From contig NZ_JAFCKT010000004.1 in the NCBI RefSeq assembly GCF_018129985.1, positions 310,001 to 374,000 on the forward strand: DNA of 64,000 bases, given 5' to 3'. Source of the stretch: Bradyrhizobium sp. SZCCT0148. Lineage in GTDB: Bacteria; Pseudomonadota; Alphaproteobacteria; Rhizobiales; Xanthobacteraceae. The notes beneath the pieces were generated by a model. It ran no database searches. It was not told where the DNA came from and worked only from the letters and a program-made list of their open reading frames with translations. The position numbers and the translations under genes were made by a program. Shown one piece after another: positions 9,201-16,991 of this stretch; within the stretch, counting starts at the first letter, position 1, and each line of letters opens with the position of its first letter.

Positions 9201-9678
9201 GATCCGCGCGGGATTCCTTCCCCGTCGGAACGGCATCGGCGTCCGACCTCAATTCCGCGATCATCTTCTCGTCGGGCTTGTCGCCGTCCAGGATCGCCGT
9301 GATATCGGCGATGCTGCGGGGCGGTGCGACGAAGTCCTTTGGAAGCGCGGCACCTGCCTCGAGCTTGGGCGCCGCTTCCTTGGGAATTTCGACGGCCACG
9401 TTGGCACGACCGTTGGCGGCATTGAGCGCCGCCATGACACAGGCCCTGACTTGCGGCGAGGCCTTGGCGCGGCAGGCTTCGAGACTGGCGCCGCCACCGC
9501 CGCGCATGCAGGCCTGCACGATCGGCTTGCCGATGGTCATTCGGCAATTCTCCACCGCCGCTTCCTTGCTGAGGGCGGCGGCCGAGCCGGTGGTGCCGAG
9601 CAGGATGGCGAGAGCCAGCAGGGTGCGGTGGGAAACGTCCGGACGGCTCTTCAAAGGACGCGGGGCGTCTAGGAGCAT
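6274..9678 (-). CDS. Exported TPR-CHAT domain protein (caspase-like protease candidate)
   Basis: Large protein of 1134 residues. An N-terminal signal peptide (hydrophobic LLALAILLGTTGSAAA, cleavage near residue 36) is followed by a short four-cysteine segment, tetratricopeptide-like helices from about residue 165 to 560, a coiled region, and a C-terminal CHAT domain from about residue 800. CHAT domains are caspase/separase relatives with a His-Cys dyad; both residues are present, His978 in FATHGL and Cys1029 in LSACNTGAG, so the protein is likely an active peptidase. The signal peptide places it in the periplasm, unlike the cytoplasmic TPR-CHAT effectors known from type III-E CRISPR systems. 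It is the first of four co-directional genes. Substrate unknown. Confidence 0.85.
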   Translation of the reverse strand: MLLDAPRPLKSRPDVSHRTLLALAILLGTTGSAAALSKEAAVENCRMTIGKPIVQACMRGGGGASLEACRAKASPQVRACVMAALNAANGRANVAVEIPKEAAPKLEAGAALPKDFVAPPRSIADITAILDGDKPDEKMIAELRSDADAVPTGKESRADLAQLYFDRANARAQLGRLAEAMADADKAAELGRGAVSPNLLGRILQLQSLQHALAGDPKRSLEIMQRLLRESASMPGAKGLQFNTNRGIASVLIQMGDVAQAEGYLRRSQTAIQEARTSGHPNWRASYAKFGQSWEGELELGRALIFEARGQFADAEVAYRNAELRKRASTKAILEGDNPPAETILLQAIDGIILNQARMKAKQGRLAEAEVDARRALLSRLKDTGKYNSVTPRFVMGFAGILVDQGRYEEAEKLGRVALEINQKVGVPEDSQATVQLLSQLAGILTLRRQNAEANAMFARIDKAVAGWDPQRRQVFELNPSRILSLYGSGQLDAGIAAAEQLVKKQIARVGENHFDAASARGTLAMGLMRARRDAEAIREYKAAIPIMMAGANENADDENTTVVAARSQRLQAIVESYLVLLARSEGAGKDIGEETFSLADAIRGRSVQQALAASSARAAAKDPALAELVRKEQDLTKQVNAQLGTLNNVLALPGTERDDKGVAQIQASIAALRSQRDKARQEIKQKFPIYADLVSPKPPSVAEIRATLADDEAMLSFYFGQNGSFVWAVPKSGPVAFAAVPAKIGDIESKIRKLREALEPQAAMISDIPPFDLALGHELYELLLKPVESGWKPAKNLIVVTNGALGLLPLSLLPTARVEVAADEDPLFIGYRNVPWLARTHAVSTVPSAAALRTLRQLPPGKPGRGDLVAFGDPYFNRDQQAEADGAGEKVQVADAGGNVTRGGPLKRRNSPKLDGVDSAELGLLPRLPDTADELKSIALALQADPSKVLFLGKSATESAVKTMNLSGFRILAFATHGLVPGELNGLTQPALALSSPAVTGEGGDGLLTMEEILGLKLDADWVILSACNTGAGAGAGAEAASGLGRAFFYAGTRALLVTNWSVHSQSARQLVTDLFKRQADDPKLSRAEALRQAAMALVDGPGYLNSEGKTEFAYAHPLFWAPYTIIGDGGLR

Positions 9679-9897
9679 CTCTAAGGACCTTTGGGCAAAT
9701 GACTTGAAGAAAACGAAATAATCCTAGCCATCCGGCTCGGAAGGACAAGCCAAATGATGGTTCCCACGTGATGTCTCAACCGGGATGAGGGCTTGCAAGG
9801 CAGGGCCTGCCCCGAATTCCGAGGGCGAATGGAGGCGGACCGGGTCGGGCCGATCGGCACGGAGATGGCCCCGCCTCAGGCCGCGGTCTTCCCGCGA

Positions 9898-10659
9898 TCA
9901 GCCCTTCGAGACCACCGCACGTCCATAAGGCGGTTGCGCCTGGACCGGCGGGTTGGCGGTCTGGGCGGCGAGCTCGCCGATCAGGCGGTCGGCGTCGGCG
10001 GCCAAGCCGTCGGGGGCCTGGATCACCAGACGCTCAAGCGCCCAGCGGTAGGACGAGATGCGCTGCTCCAGGCATTGCTGCACCCACTGCACGATCAGCG
10101 AATTCTCCTGCATGCGCGCGACCGCGTCGTCCCTCTCCCGCGGCGAGAGCGCGGAGACGCGGGCCATGCTGGCATTGCGCTTCCTGTCGAGATCGATGAC
10201 GCGGATCGCGCTGGCGAAGAACGGCTCGAAGCGGGTGATGTCGTTGCGCACGTCCTCCATCAGCTGCGCATAGCGCGACGAATGCGAGCGGTGCGGCTCG
10301 TCGATCAGCGTGCGCCCGTACATGGTGCGGTCGAACACGATCTTCTGTCGCCACGGCGAGGGCATCGCCTTGTAGTCGCCGAACACGCTCTTCCAGGCGG
10401 GGCGCGACAGCGGCGGCTCGATCATGGGATAAGCGAGGTCGCGCAGCTGGCGCTCCTCGTCGGTCAACTGGAACTGCGACGGCTTGAGACCCACGCTGCC
10501 GGTGACCTCCGCGCCCAGCCAGCGATGCATGTCGTCGCTGCGCATGCTCTCGCGGGTGCGGCCGAAATCGCCGCCGCTACAGGCCGCGAGGCTCGCAGCC
10601 GAAAGCGCGAGCAAGACGCCCGACAGGACAGACCGGATCTGGCGGATGGTGTCCGGCAT
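9898..10659 (-). CDS. Predicted lipoprotein, conserved, function unknown
   Basis: Protein of about 253 residues with a lipoprotein signal: a hydrophobic stretch then LSAASLAACSGG, the Cys being the lipidation site, so it is membrane-anchored in the periplasm. The remainder is helical, with conserved aromatic and charged residues (LAYPMIEPPLSRPAWKSVFG) and no domain I can name. ATG 10659 is preferred; an upstream TTG at 10677 would overlap the TGA of the small gene before it. The pair probably forms an operon. Confidence 0.75.
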   Translation of the reverse strand: MPDTIRQIRSVLSGVLLALSAASLAACSGGDFGRTRESMRSDDMHRWLGAEVTGSVGLKPSQFQLTDEERQLRDLAYPMIEPPLSRPAWKSVFGDYKAMPSPWRQKIVFDRTMYGRTLIDEPHRSHSSRYAQLMEDVRNDITRFEPFFASAIRVIDLDRKRNASMARVSALSPRERDDAVARMQENSLIVQWVQQCLEQRISSYRWALERLVIQAPDGLAADADRLIGELAAQTANPPVQAQPPYGRAVVSKG

Positions 10660-10673
10660 TGCGAAGTCCGGAA

Positions 10674-10862
10674 TCAACGACGGCGACGACGGCGCCCCGG
10701 CGCTGTGCCCTGCTCCGGCCCGTGATCGCCGCTGGTGGCGTCGGCCTCGCGCTCGATACGGATGACGGGAAGGATCAGGATCGTTCCCATGTCCGCGCGC
10801 GGAGCGACATCCCCGGACGAGCCCACCCGGCGACCGGCCGGAAATTCAATGATGGTCCCCAT
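10674..10862 (-). CDS. Small conserved-type protein with an internal MGTII/MGTIL repeat
   Basis: 62-residue protein starting at ATG 10862, with GAAGAGAG about six bases upstream. It begins MGTIIEFPAGRRV and repeats the pattern as MGTILILPVIRIE about 25 residues later, then ends in a run of arginines. Not recognised. Its stop lies just before the lipoprotein gene, suggesting co-expression. Alternative upstream starts exist. Confidence 0.5.
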   Translation of the reverse strand: MGTIIEFPAGRRVGSSGDVAPRADMGTILILPVIRIEREADATSGDHGPEQGTAPGRRRRRR

Positions 10863-11046
10863 GTCAGCTCTCTTCAATTGCCGCGCGATCATGCGCGCCC
10901 GTGCAACATGGATTCATTAAGATCAGTTCATGGTTAACGGGGTGTAAACATCGCGGTGGAACAGTAACCGCACGGGCGGGCCGCGGCGTCCCGCAGCGGC
11001 ACGACATCGCTTCAAATCGAGCGTTCGGCTTCACGCCTCGTTTTCC

Positions 11047-11061
11047 TTAACGAGCCTTTAA
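11047..11061 (+). promoter_or_regulatory. Candidate CtrA box upstream of the DUF2336 gene
   Basis: TTAACGAGCCTTTAA is a perfect match to the alphaproteobacterial CtrA consensus TTAA-N7-TTAA, 54 bases upstream of the start at 11115. CtrA is the cell-cycle master regulator; binding here is inferred from the motif only. Confidence 0.45.
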
Positions 11062-11114
11062 AGGAGCCTGCGATAGGCTGGCGACGAGTATCTCTTCCAG
11101 GTCGCGTATCCTCC

Positions 11115-12089
11115 ATGACCAAGTCGCTGTTTCCCGGATTCGACGGGCTGATGTCGCTCTCCCGTCGCGAAGGTGTCGATGTTCGGCCGACGCTGCTGCG
11201 CGTGCTGACCGACCTTTACGTCCAGAAGAGCACCCACAGCGACGACGAACAGCGGCAATTCGTCGAGCTGGCGACGCGGTTGATCGACCAGGTCGACGAT
11301 GCCACGCGCGCAGCCGTCAAGGCGCGGCTCGCAATCTATCCGCAGGCGCCGATCCCGGTTCTCCAGAAGCTCGGGCTTGTCGCCGCGCAGGAAGGCCGCA
11401 GGGTCCCGCTGGCCCGCGAGATCCCCACGCCTGCACCCGCCCCCTTGCCGGTTCGTACGCCGACCGACGCCGAGCGGCGGATGGCCGCCAACATGGCGAT
11501 GCAGCCGACGGACGCCGCCGAGATCCACGACATGTTCTTCCGCGCCGGCGCTTCCGAGCGCGCGCTGATCCTGCACAATCTGGCGCAGACCCCGCTGAAG
11601 GCCGCACCCCGCATTCCGACCGCGCGCGCCAAGCGCGCATGGCAGATCCTGGAGATGGCGGCGATCGCGGGCGACGTCGAGAATTTCACCCTTGAGCTCG
11701 GCGACAGCCTGATCCTGCCCTCGCGCGTCGCAGCCCAGATCGTCGACGATGCCGGCGGCGAGGCGCTCGCGGTCGCCGCGCGCGCGCTAGACATGCCGAG
11801 CCCGAACTTCCAGCGCATCCTGCTGTTCTTCAAGCCGGAGATCGGCACCTCCGTGAACGAGGTGTACCGGCTGTCGCGGCTCTACGACCGCATCAGCGAC
11901 CGCTCGGCACTGGTGATGCTGGCGGCCTGGCGCGGCTCGACGCTCGCCGTCACCCGCGCAAAGTATCAACCGGCATTGCATGACGGCGAACGCCAGCGCG
12001 CCCGCGCCGGCGCAAGCCAGACCCGGCCGGGCGTGCAGCCGGGCGCGATGCCGCGCCGCACCGGTACAGACGGATCGTCGGAGCGGTAG
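11115..12089 (+). CDS. DUF2336 domain protein
   Basis: 324-residue soluble protein made almost entirely of helices, matching the DUF2336 family of alphaproteobacteria: repeats such as FVELATRLIDQVDDATRAAVKARL and ERALILHNLAQTPLK. No catalytic motif and no membrane segment. The C-terminus is a disordered basic tail. A second DUF2336 gene lies at 47638-48741. A perfect CtrA-type box precedes it, so cell-cycle control is possible. Biochemical role unknown. Confidence 0.8.
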   Translation: MTKSLFPGFDGLMSLSRREGVDVRPTLLRVLTDLYVQKSTHSDDEQRQFVELATRLIDQVDDATRAAVKARLAIYPQAPIPVLQKLGLVAAQEGRRVPLAREIPTPAPAPLPVRTPTDAERRMAANMAMQPTDAAEIHDMFFRAGASERALILHNLAQTPLKAAPRIPTARAKRAWQILEMAAIAGDVENFTLELGDSLILPSRVAAQIVDDAGGEALAVAARALDMPSPNFQRILLFFKPEIGTSVNEVYRLSRLYDRISDRSALVMLAAWRGSTLAVTRAKYQPALHDGERQRARAGASQTRPGVQPGAMPRRTGTDGSSER

Positions 12090-12177
12090 GGTCAGTCCTG
12101 GCGTAGCTTCGTCTTGCTCCCGGCTCGACAAGGCAACGCTGGCGCGTCGCCGTCTGTCCGGGACACGCGAGCAGCAG

Positions 12178-12522
12178 CTACGTCTTCGCCAGATCCAGAA
12201 AATGCCGCCCGGCGCGATCCTCGGTCTCGACGATCCAGGCGTCCGGATCGAAGCGGATTTCCTTGGCCAGACGCTCCTCGATCGTGTGCTCGGGCAGAGG
12301 TTGCTGCGCAACCGGCACGAAGAAACGATCGACGGGGCGGTCGTCGTCGTACGACGTCTGCGGCGCCGGGGCGTAGAGCATCGCATTGCCGTCGAGCAAC
12401 GAGACCTTGACGAACACCGCGCCCGCCTCCTCGGCACCGCGACGAAGCACCGCGCCGTACACGCCCTCGGTCTGGCACCGGCGCAAATAGGCCGCAACCC
12501 ATATGTTGGATTTCAAACGCAT
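12178..12522 (-). CDS. DUF1491 family protein
   Basis: 114-residue soluble protein of the DUF1491 family found in alphaproteobacteria. Typical features are the N-terminal MRLKSNIWVAAYLRRCQ, GAVFVKVSLLDGNAMLYAP in the middle, and a C-terminal DAWIVETEDRAGRHFLDL. Length is normal for the family. It stands alone between convergent DUF2336 and a small membrane gene. Function not known. Confidence 0.85.
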   Translation of the reverse strand: MRLKSNIWVAAYLRRCQTEGVYGAVLRRGAEEAGAVFVKVSLLDGNAMLYAPAPQTSYDDDRPVDRFFVPVAQQPLPEHTIEERLAKEIRFDPDAWIVETEDRAGRHFLDLAKT

Positions 12523-12575
12523 GAGTCGAACGATAGGCCAGCGCGCGGCGCGCCGCCAGTGTCAGTGTCCGAATG

Positions 12576-12785
12576 TCACGCCTTGCTCATCCCTTGCCCG
12601 CCGTTGATCTGGCGTGCCACGAGGTATGACAGCGGCATCGCAAGCGCGAATCCCACGGCGACCGCATAAGGGATGTTCCTGATCGCGTCGGCGGCGAAGC
12701 TCGGCACCATCAGCACGACGATCAGGCTGACGCCCGCGAGCACCGTACCCAGCATGATCCAGACCAGAACAGAGACCTTGAACAT
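12576..12785 (-). CDS. Small inner-membrane protein, two transmembrane segments
   Basis: 69-residue protein from ATG 12785, preceded by GAGAGGATGTC, a good ribosome site. Two hydrophobic segments (VLVWIMLGTVLAGVSLIVVL and IPYAVAVGFALAMPLSYLVA) form a hairpin in the membrane, with short polar ends. Not recognised beyond being a conserved-looking small membrane protein; no neighbour suggests a role. Confidence 0.65.
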   Translation of the reverse strand: MFKVSVLVWIMLGTVLAGVSLIVVLMVPSFAADAIRNIPYAVAVGFALAMPLSYLVARQINGGQGMSKA

Positions 12786-12940
12786 GACATCCTCTCTTCT
12801 TCCTTGAAGATGAGCAATCATGTTCCCCGAAGCTGCCGGCCGTCATTGATCCCGAGCAAATCGCCCGCGCGCGGGCGCGGCCTGTCTCGCCGGAGCGTCA
12901 TGCCGGAAATTGATCGGCGTCAATGACAGCGGAATGCGCG

Positions 12941-13645
12941 CTATTCGACGGGATGGCCGATCGCGGCGCCGAGTTCGCGCAGCAGCCGGTCGGAAAGCTG
13001 GCCTGTCACCTGCATCTTGTGCTCGCGCTCGAACTTCTGGATCGCGGACTGGGTCTCGCCGCTCATCGTGCCCGTGATCTTCAAATTGCCGTAGCCATAT
13101 TCGGACAGCGCGCGCTGCACGCCGGCGATACGCCGTGCGGCGGGACTCTGCGGCGTGGGAATAGGCGCCGGCGGACGCATGGCGGATTGCGGCGTCGACG
13201 TCGCTTGCTTGACCAGATTGGTCATCGGATCGTTCGAGCGCGTCGATGCGGTCGCCTCGACCGGTTTCTCCGGCGGCCTCTCGGCGGCTCGCTCGGCAGG
13301 TTTCGGCTCGGCGCGAAACTCGGTCGCGCGCGGCTCCAGCGGCGAGGTATCGGCCCCGACGGGGCGCGGACGCGGCAAGGGGTTCGACAGCGCCACGGAG
13401 GACGGCGCGGGAAGATTGATCACGGTGCCGAACATCGGCGCCGGATGCCGGCCGGTCTGCAGGAACAGTGCGTTGGCGACGATCGCGCCGACCGCGGCGA
13501 CGGCGACGAGGCCGGCGAGCGTGTCCTTGGGGCTGTGCAACAGCACGCGCATCACGAGGTTGCGCTCGGTCTCGACATCGACAACGGCGACCTTGGCGCC
13601 ACGGCGGCGCGGAGCGGCTTCGTCCTTGGCAGACTTCCTAGGCAC
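12941..13645 (-). CDS. Membrane-anchored peptidoglycan-binding protein
   Basis: 234-residue protein with a basic cytoplasmic N-terminus, one membrane segment around residues 43-62 (LAGLVAVAAVGAIVANALFL), a long proline-rich linker, and a C-terminal peptidoglycan_binding_1-type fold (IAGVQRALSEYGYGNLKI, GETQSAIQKFEREHKM, LSDRLLRELG). It therefore tethers the inner membrane to the cell wall. GTG 13645 overlaps the stop of the histidine kinase gene by eight bases, so the two are translated together; a link between wall state and kinase signalling is an inference. Confidence 0.85.
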   Translation of the reverse strand: MPRKSAKDEAAPRRRGAKVAVVDVETERNLVMRVLLHSPKDTLAGLVAVAAVGAIVANALFLQTGRHPAPMFGTVINLPAPSSVALSNPLPRPRPVGADTSPLEPRATEFRAEPKPAERAAERPPEKPVEATASTRSNDPMTNLVKQATSTPQSAMRPPAPIPTPQSPAARRIAGVQRALSEYGYGNLKITGTMSGETQSAIQKFEREHKMQVTGQLSDRLLRELGAAIGHPVE

Positions 13646-15524
13646 TTTTCTTCACCAGAGCGGGTTGATCCTGAGACTGGTCGTGAGCTTGGTCTTGAAG
13701 GTCGTGGCGCAGCACCGGCGCCAGCGTCGCGACCTTGCTCTCGACCGGCTTGACTTGCGGCGGCGTGTAGACGAGCGGCAGCCTGACGGTGACGACAGTG
13801 CCCTCTCCCAACCTGCTTTGTACCGTCAATTCGCCGAGATGCAACGCGACGAGGCTCTTGACGATCGAAAGTCCGAGGCCGGTTCCTTCGTGACGGCGCT
13901 GATAGGTCTTGCCCGCCTGGAAAAACGGTGCGCCGATGCGCTGGAGATCGTCGGCCGCGATGCCCACGCCGGTGTCGCCGATGCGCAGCATCAGTTGCGA
14001 ACCCGACACCGAAGCGGTCACCGAGACCTGACCGCCGCGCTCGGTGAACTTGATGGCGTTGGCGACAAGATTGAGCACGATCTGCTTGAAAGCCCTGGGA
14101 TCGCCGGTCATGAGCGGCAGATCCTGCGGCGCGTCGGTGATGAGGTCGATGCCGTTCTCCCGCGCCTTCAGCGCCAGCAGGTTGCAGCAATGCAGCAGCG
14201 ATGCACGCGGCGCGAACGGCTCGGACGCGATCTCGAAATTGCCGGACTCCATCTTCGACATGTCCAGGATGCCGTTGACGACCGATAACAGATGCTGACC
14301 GGAATCGTTGATGAGCTGGGCATATTCCCGGCGCTGGGCCGCACCCAGCATCAAGGTCTGCTCCTGCGCGATCATCTCGGAGAAGCCGATGATGGCGTTC
14401 AGCGGCGTGCGCAGCTCGTGGCTCATGGTGGCGAGAAAGCGCGTCTTGGCGGCATCGGCCGCTTCCGCGGCGCTGCGCGCCTGATCCAGCGCCTGCTCAG
14501 ACAGCTTGTGCTCGGTGACGTCGCGCATCACGGCGACGATCTCGGTCTCGCGCGAGACGTCATCTTGGGAATTTGGGGCGATATCCTGGTCGAGCGGGCG
14601 GCAGCGCATCTCGACCCAGATGAAGTCGACCTGGCCGCGCTCTGAACCGTCGGGCTCACGCCGCAGCCGGAACTCGATGCTGCGGACGTCGCCGCGCGCG
14701 GCATCGGAGAGCGCAGTGAGATAGGCCGGGCGATCTGCGACATGGACGCGGTCGAACAGGCCATGCCCCAGCAATTGCGCCACCGGCATGCCGAGCATCG
14801 CCTCGGCCGCGGGCGAGATGAACTGCACCGCACCGTTGCGCCGGTGCCGCGAGACGACGTCGCTCATGTTGCGGGCGAGCAGGCGATAGCGCTCCTCCTC
14901 GCGCGACAGCAACGCAACGCTGGTACGCGCGAGCGATTCAGCGCCGAAGGCAAGGCCGGCGGCATAGAGCGTCGCCGAGATGATACCGCACGCCATCAGC
15001 ACGCCGCGTTCCGCCGTGCTTGTGTCTGCAACCGGCAGCCAGCCGAGCTGGCCGGCGAGGATCAGGAGTCCCGCACAGGACAGCGCCAGCAAGGATGCGA
15101 AGGCCGCGACGCGGCGCGAGGCCGACAGCGCTGCTTCGAGGGGAACCACGACCAGCCAGACCGCGGCGAATGATTCGATGCCACCCGTGCTGCCCGCGAC
15201 CGCCATGATCAGGCCGGTGAGCGCCAGCGACGACAGCACATGCGCGCCTTCATAGCGGCCGGTACGCGACAGGAACCAGGACAGCAGGATCGGCGCGATC
15301 AGCCATGCGAATGCAGCGACCTCGACCGCGCTCGGCGCACCACGCATGGCGAGATAAACCGGGAATGCGGCAAAGGCGGCCAGGCTGCCGAGCAGCCGCG
15401 GAGCCATGAAGGCACGATGACGCGCCCGCATCAGCGCATCGGAACGCGCGGAGGGATGCAGCAGGGCATCGAGACAATCGCGGATGATACTCAAAACTGT
15501 CACGGGTCTCGCGCTTCGGCTCAC
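13638..15524 (-). CDS. PAS-domain membrane histidine kinase (DivJ/PleC-like)
   Basis: 628-residue sensor kinase. About six N-terminal membrane segments (residues 40-190) are followed by a PAS domain (about 205-330), a dimerisation helix with phosphoacceptor His369 in SHELRTPLNAIIGFSEM, and an ATP-binding domain with NLVANAIKFT, GDTGVGIA and GTGLGLSIV. The DHp sequence and the motif ILDMSKMESGNFEI resemble the cell-cycle kinases DivJ/PleC/PdhS that act on DivK in alphaproteobacteria, but the exact orthologue is uncertain. GTG 15524 is the start used. A near-consensus CtrA box lies upstream and a peptidoglycan-binding gene overlaps its end. Confidence 0.85.
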   Translation of the reverse strand: MSRSARPVTVLSIIRDCLDALLHPSARSDALMRARHRAFMAPRLLGSLAAFAAFPVYLAMRGAPSAVEVAAFAWLIAPILLSWFLSRTGRYEGAHVLSSLALTGLIMAVAGSTGGIESFAAVWLVVVPLEAALSASRRVAAFASLLALSCAGLLILAGQLGWLPVADTSTAERGVLMACGIISATLYAAGLAFGAESLARTSVALLSREEERYRLLARNMSDVVSRHRRNGAVQFISPAAEAMLGMPVAQLLGHGLFDRVHVADRPAYLTALSDAARGDVRSIEFRLRREPDGSERGQVDFIWVEMRCRPLDQDIAPNSQDDVSRETEIVAVMRDVTEHKLSEQALDQARSAAEAADAAKTRFLATMSHELRTPLNAIIGFSEMIAQEQTLMLGAAQRREYAQLINDSGQHLLSVVNGILDMSKMESGNFEIASEPFAPRASLLHCCNLLALKARENGIDLITDAPQDLPLMTGDPRAFKQIVLNLVANAIKFTERGGQVSVTASVSGSQLMLRIGDTGVGIAADDLQRIGAPFFQAGKTYQRRHEGTGLGLSIVKSLVALHLGELTVQSRLGEGTVVTVRLPLVYTPPQVKPVESKVATLAPVLRHDLQDQAHDQSQDQPALVKKSA

Positions 15525-15913
15525 TCGTCTTTGAAGACGTGCCGCAACGCCTCCTTATCGTTGAGCTACCGTGTCAGAGCGACCTTAAACGAGTGCTAAG
15601 GCTCCCCGGTGCGAGACCGGACGCCGGGACATCGCGGGGCCTTTTAGACGATTTGGCGACGTCTTCGGCGAGGATGGTGAACACAGGGTTTCGCGCATCC
15701 CGGCATGGTTTCGAATTGGTGGACATGTGTGCCGGCCAAATCCCGGGCGCCGGCGTCAATCGAAAATTTACGACACCTTCGATCTCGAAGAATTCTCCGT
15801 AAATTTTCCGCGAATTAAGCTCAAGGCAATCACTTGCGATTTATCGAGAGTTGCTAGGTCGAAGCGCGCGCGGACCATCGCCGCGAACGGGATCTAACGT
15901 ACAGGTCGACAAG
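15525..15913. other. Intergenic region between divergent kinase and DUF5330 genes
   Basis: 389 bases without a convincing gene. It should carry the two divergent promoters. The part nearest 15914 is AT-rich (15760-15850). The only motif I can name is the near-CtrA site at 15585-15599. Confidence 0.5.
15585..15599 (-). promoter_or_regulatory. Near-consensus CtrA box upstream of the histidine kinase
   Basis: TTAAACGAGTGCTAA on the plus strand is TTAA-N7-CTAA, one base off the full CtrA consensus, about 60 bases upstream of the kinase start. A cell-cycle-type kinase under CtrA control would be sensible; the site is inferred. Confidence 0.3.
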
Positions 15914-16348
15914 ATGCGCTTTCTGCTCCGCATCACATTCTGGCTCGGGCTGGTGCTGGTGCTCCTACCCAGGGACAAGACGCCCGAATCGGAGAAGCTG
16001 CCCCAGATCGGCGCCGCCGACGCGGTTCAGGCTGCGACCGCGGCCGTCTCGGACATGACCCAGTTCTGCAAGCGCCAGCCGGCGGCCTGCGAGGTCGGCG
16101 GACAGGCCGCGACCATCATCGGCCAACGCGCCCAGGATGGCGCGCGCAAGATCTACCAGATCATCAACGACAAGAAGGAGCACATCAGCAACGACAAGAA
16201 CGAGAAGAACGACAAGAAGGCGCCCGACCATACCGGCTCGATCGCGATGGCCGGCGAAGGCGATACCGTCTCGAGCGAAGCGCCGCACGACACCCTGAGC
16301 CAGGACGACCTCGCGCTGGAATGGCGCGGCCCTTCGGCTGCGAATTAG
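15914..16348 (+). CDS. DUF5330 domain protein, membrane-anchored
   Basis: 144-residue protein from ATG 15914. A hydrophobic N-terminus (FLLRITFWLGLVLVLLP) is followed by the DUF5330-type segment with AVSDMTQFCKRQPAACEVGG (two cysteines nine residues apart) and an asparagine/lysine-rich tail (NDKKEHISNDKNEKNDKK). It is probably anchored in the inner membrane with the rest periplasmic. Upstream in-frame codons from 15851 are unlikely to be used. Function unknown. Confidence 0.75.
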   Translation: MRFLLRITFWLGLVLVLLPRDKTPESEKLPQIGAADAVQAATAAVSDMTQFCKRQPAACEVGGQAATIIGQRAQDGARKIYQIINDKKEHISNDKNEKNDKKAPDHTGSIAMAGEGDTVSSEAPHDTLSQDDLALEWRGPSAAN

Positions 16349-16415
16349 CGTCCAAACCCTATCGATTTCATCTCCTCGCATCCTTATATTGGCCCCAACG
16401 GGAACACGGGCCAGC

Positions 16416-16844
16416 ATGACGACGATCGACGAAATCAGGGACAATTTCGAGCTTCTGGACGAGTGGGACGACCGCTACCGGTACGTCATCGAACTCGGCC
16501 GCACCCTGGAACCGATGCCGGAGGCCGAGCATTCTGCCGCGAACAAGGTCAACGGCTGCGTCAGCCAGGTCTGGCTGCAGAAGCTGGTCGACCGCGATGG
16601 CGGCGCCCCCATCCTGAAATATCGCGGCGACAGCGACGCGCATATCGTGCGCGGGCTGGTCGCCATCGTGCTCTCGCTCTATTCGGGACGCACGCCGCGG
16701 GAGATCCTCGATACCGACGCGATCGCGGTGTTCAACGAGTTCGGCTTTGGCGATCATCTGACGCCGCAGCGCTCCAACGGCCTGCGCTCGATGGTCGAGC
16801 GCATCAAGACCGATGCGAGAGAGGCGCTGGCGGAGGCGTCGTAG
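16416..16844 (+). CDS. sufE: SufE-family Fe-S cluster sulfur acceptor
   Basis: 142-residue cytoplasmic protein. SufE accepts persulfide sulfur from the cysteine desulfurase SufS and passes it to the SufBCD scaffold. The conserved cysteine is Cys48 in NKVNGCVSQVWLQ, with the family features IDEIRDNFELLDEWDDRYRY and GLRSMVERIKTDA. ATG 16416 begins the conserved part; codons from 16389 would add nine residues. It stands apart from any suf operon here. The stop lies just before a fragment of a genome repeat (16854). Confidence 0.92.
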   Translation: MTTIDEIRDNFELLDEWDDRYRYVIELGRTLEPMPEAEHSAANKVNGCVSQVWLQKLVDRDGGAPILKYRGDSDAHIVRGLVAIVLSLYSGRTPREILDTDAIAVFNEFGFGDHLTPQRSNGLRSMVERIKTDAREALAEAS

Positions 16845-16853
16845 GAAACTTCC

Positions 16854-16920
16854 TAGGGTGGGCAAAGCGACTTGCCCGCCGTAGTTCGAAGAGCGAAGGC
16901 GGAAGCGCGCCCACCAATTT
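16854..16920. repeat. Fragment of a GGGTGGGCAAAG palindromic repeat
   Basis: TAGGGTGGGCAAAG (16854-16867) is identical to the left end of the palindromic repeat at 40008-40101, and CGCGCCCACC near 16908 resembles its inner part. It looks like a decayed copy of a dispersed rhizobial repeat. Confidence 0.5.
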
Positions 16921-16991
16921 CAGTGTGATCGACGAAAGCTGGTCGGCACGGTGCAAGGCGCCTTTGCCCCCTACGAGATCAGCGGCCCCGA

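Noticed and set aside
6274..9678. CHAT protein as a CRISPR-associated Craspase
   Set aside because: It has a signal peptide and no Cas genes nearby; only the TPR-CHAT architecture is shared.
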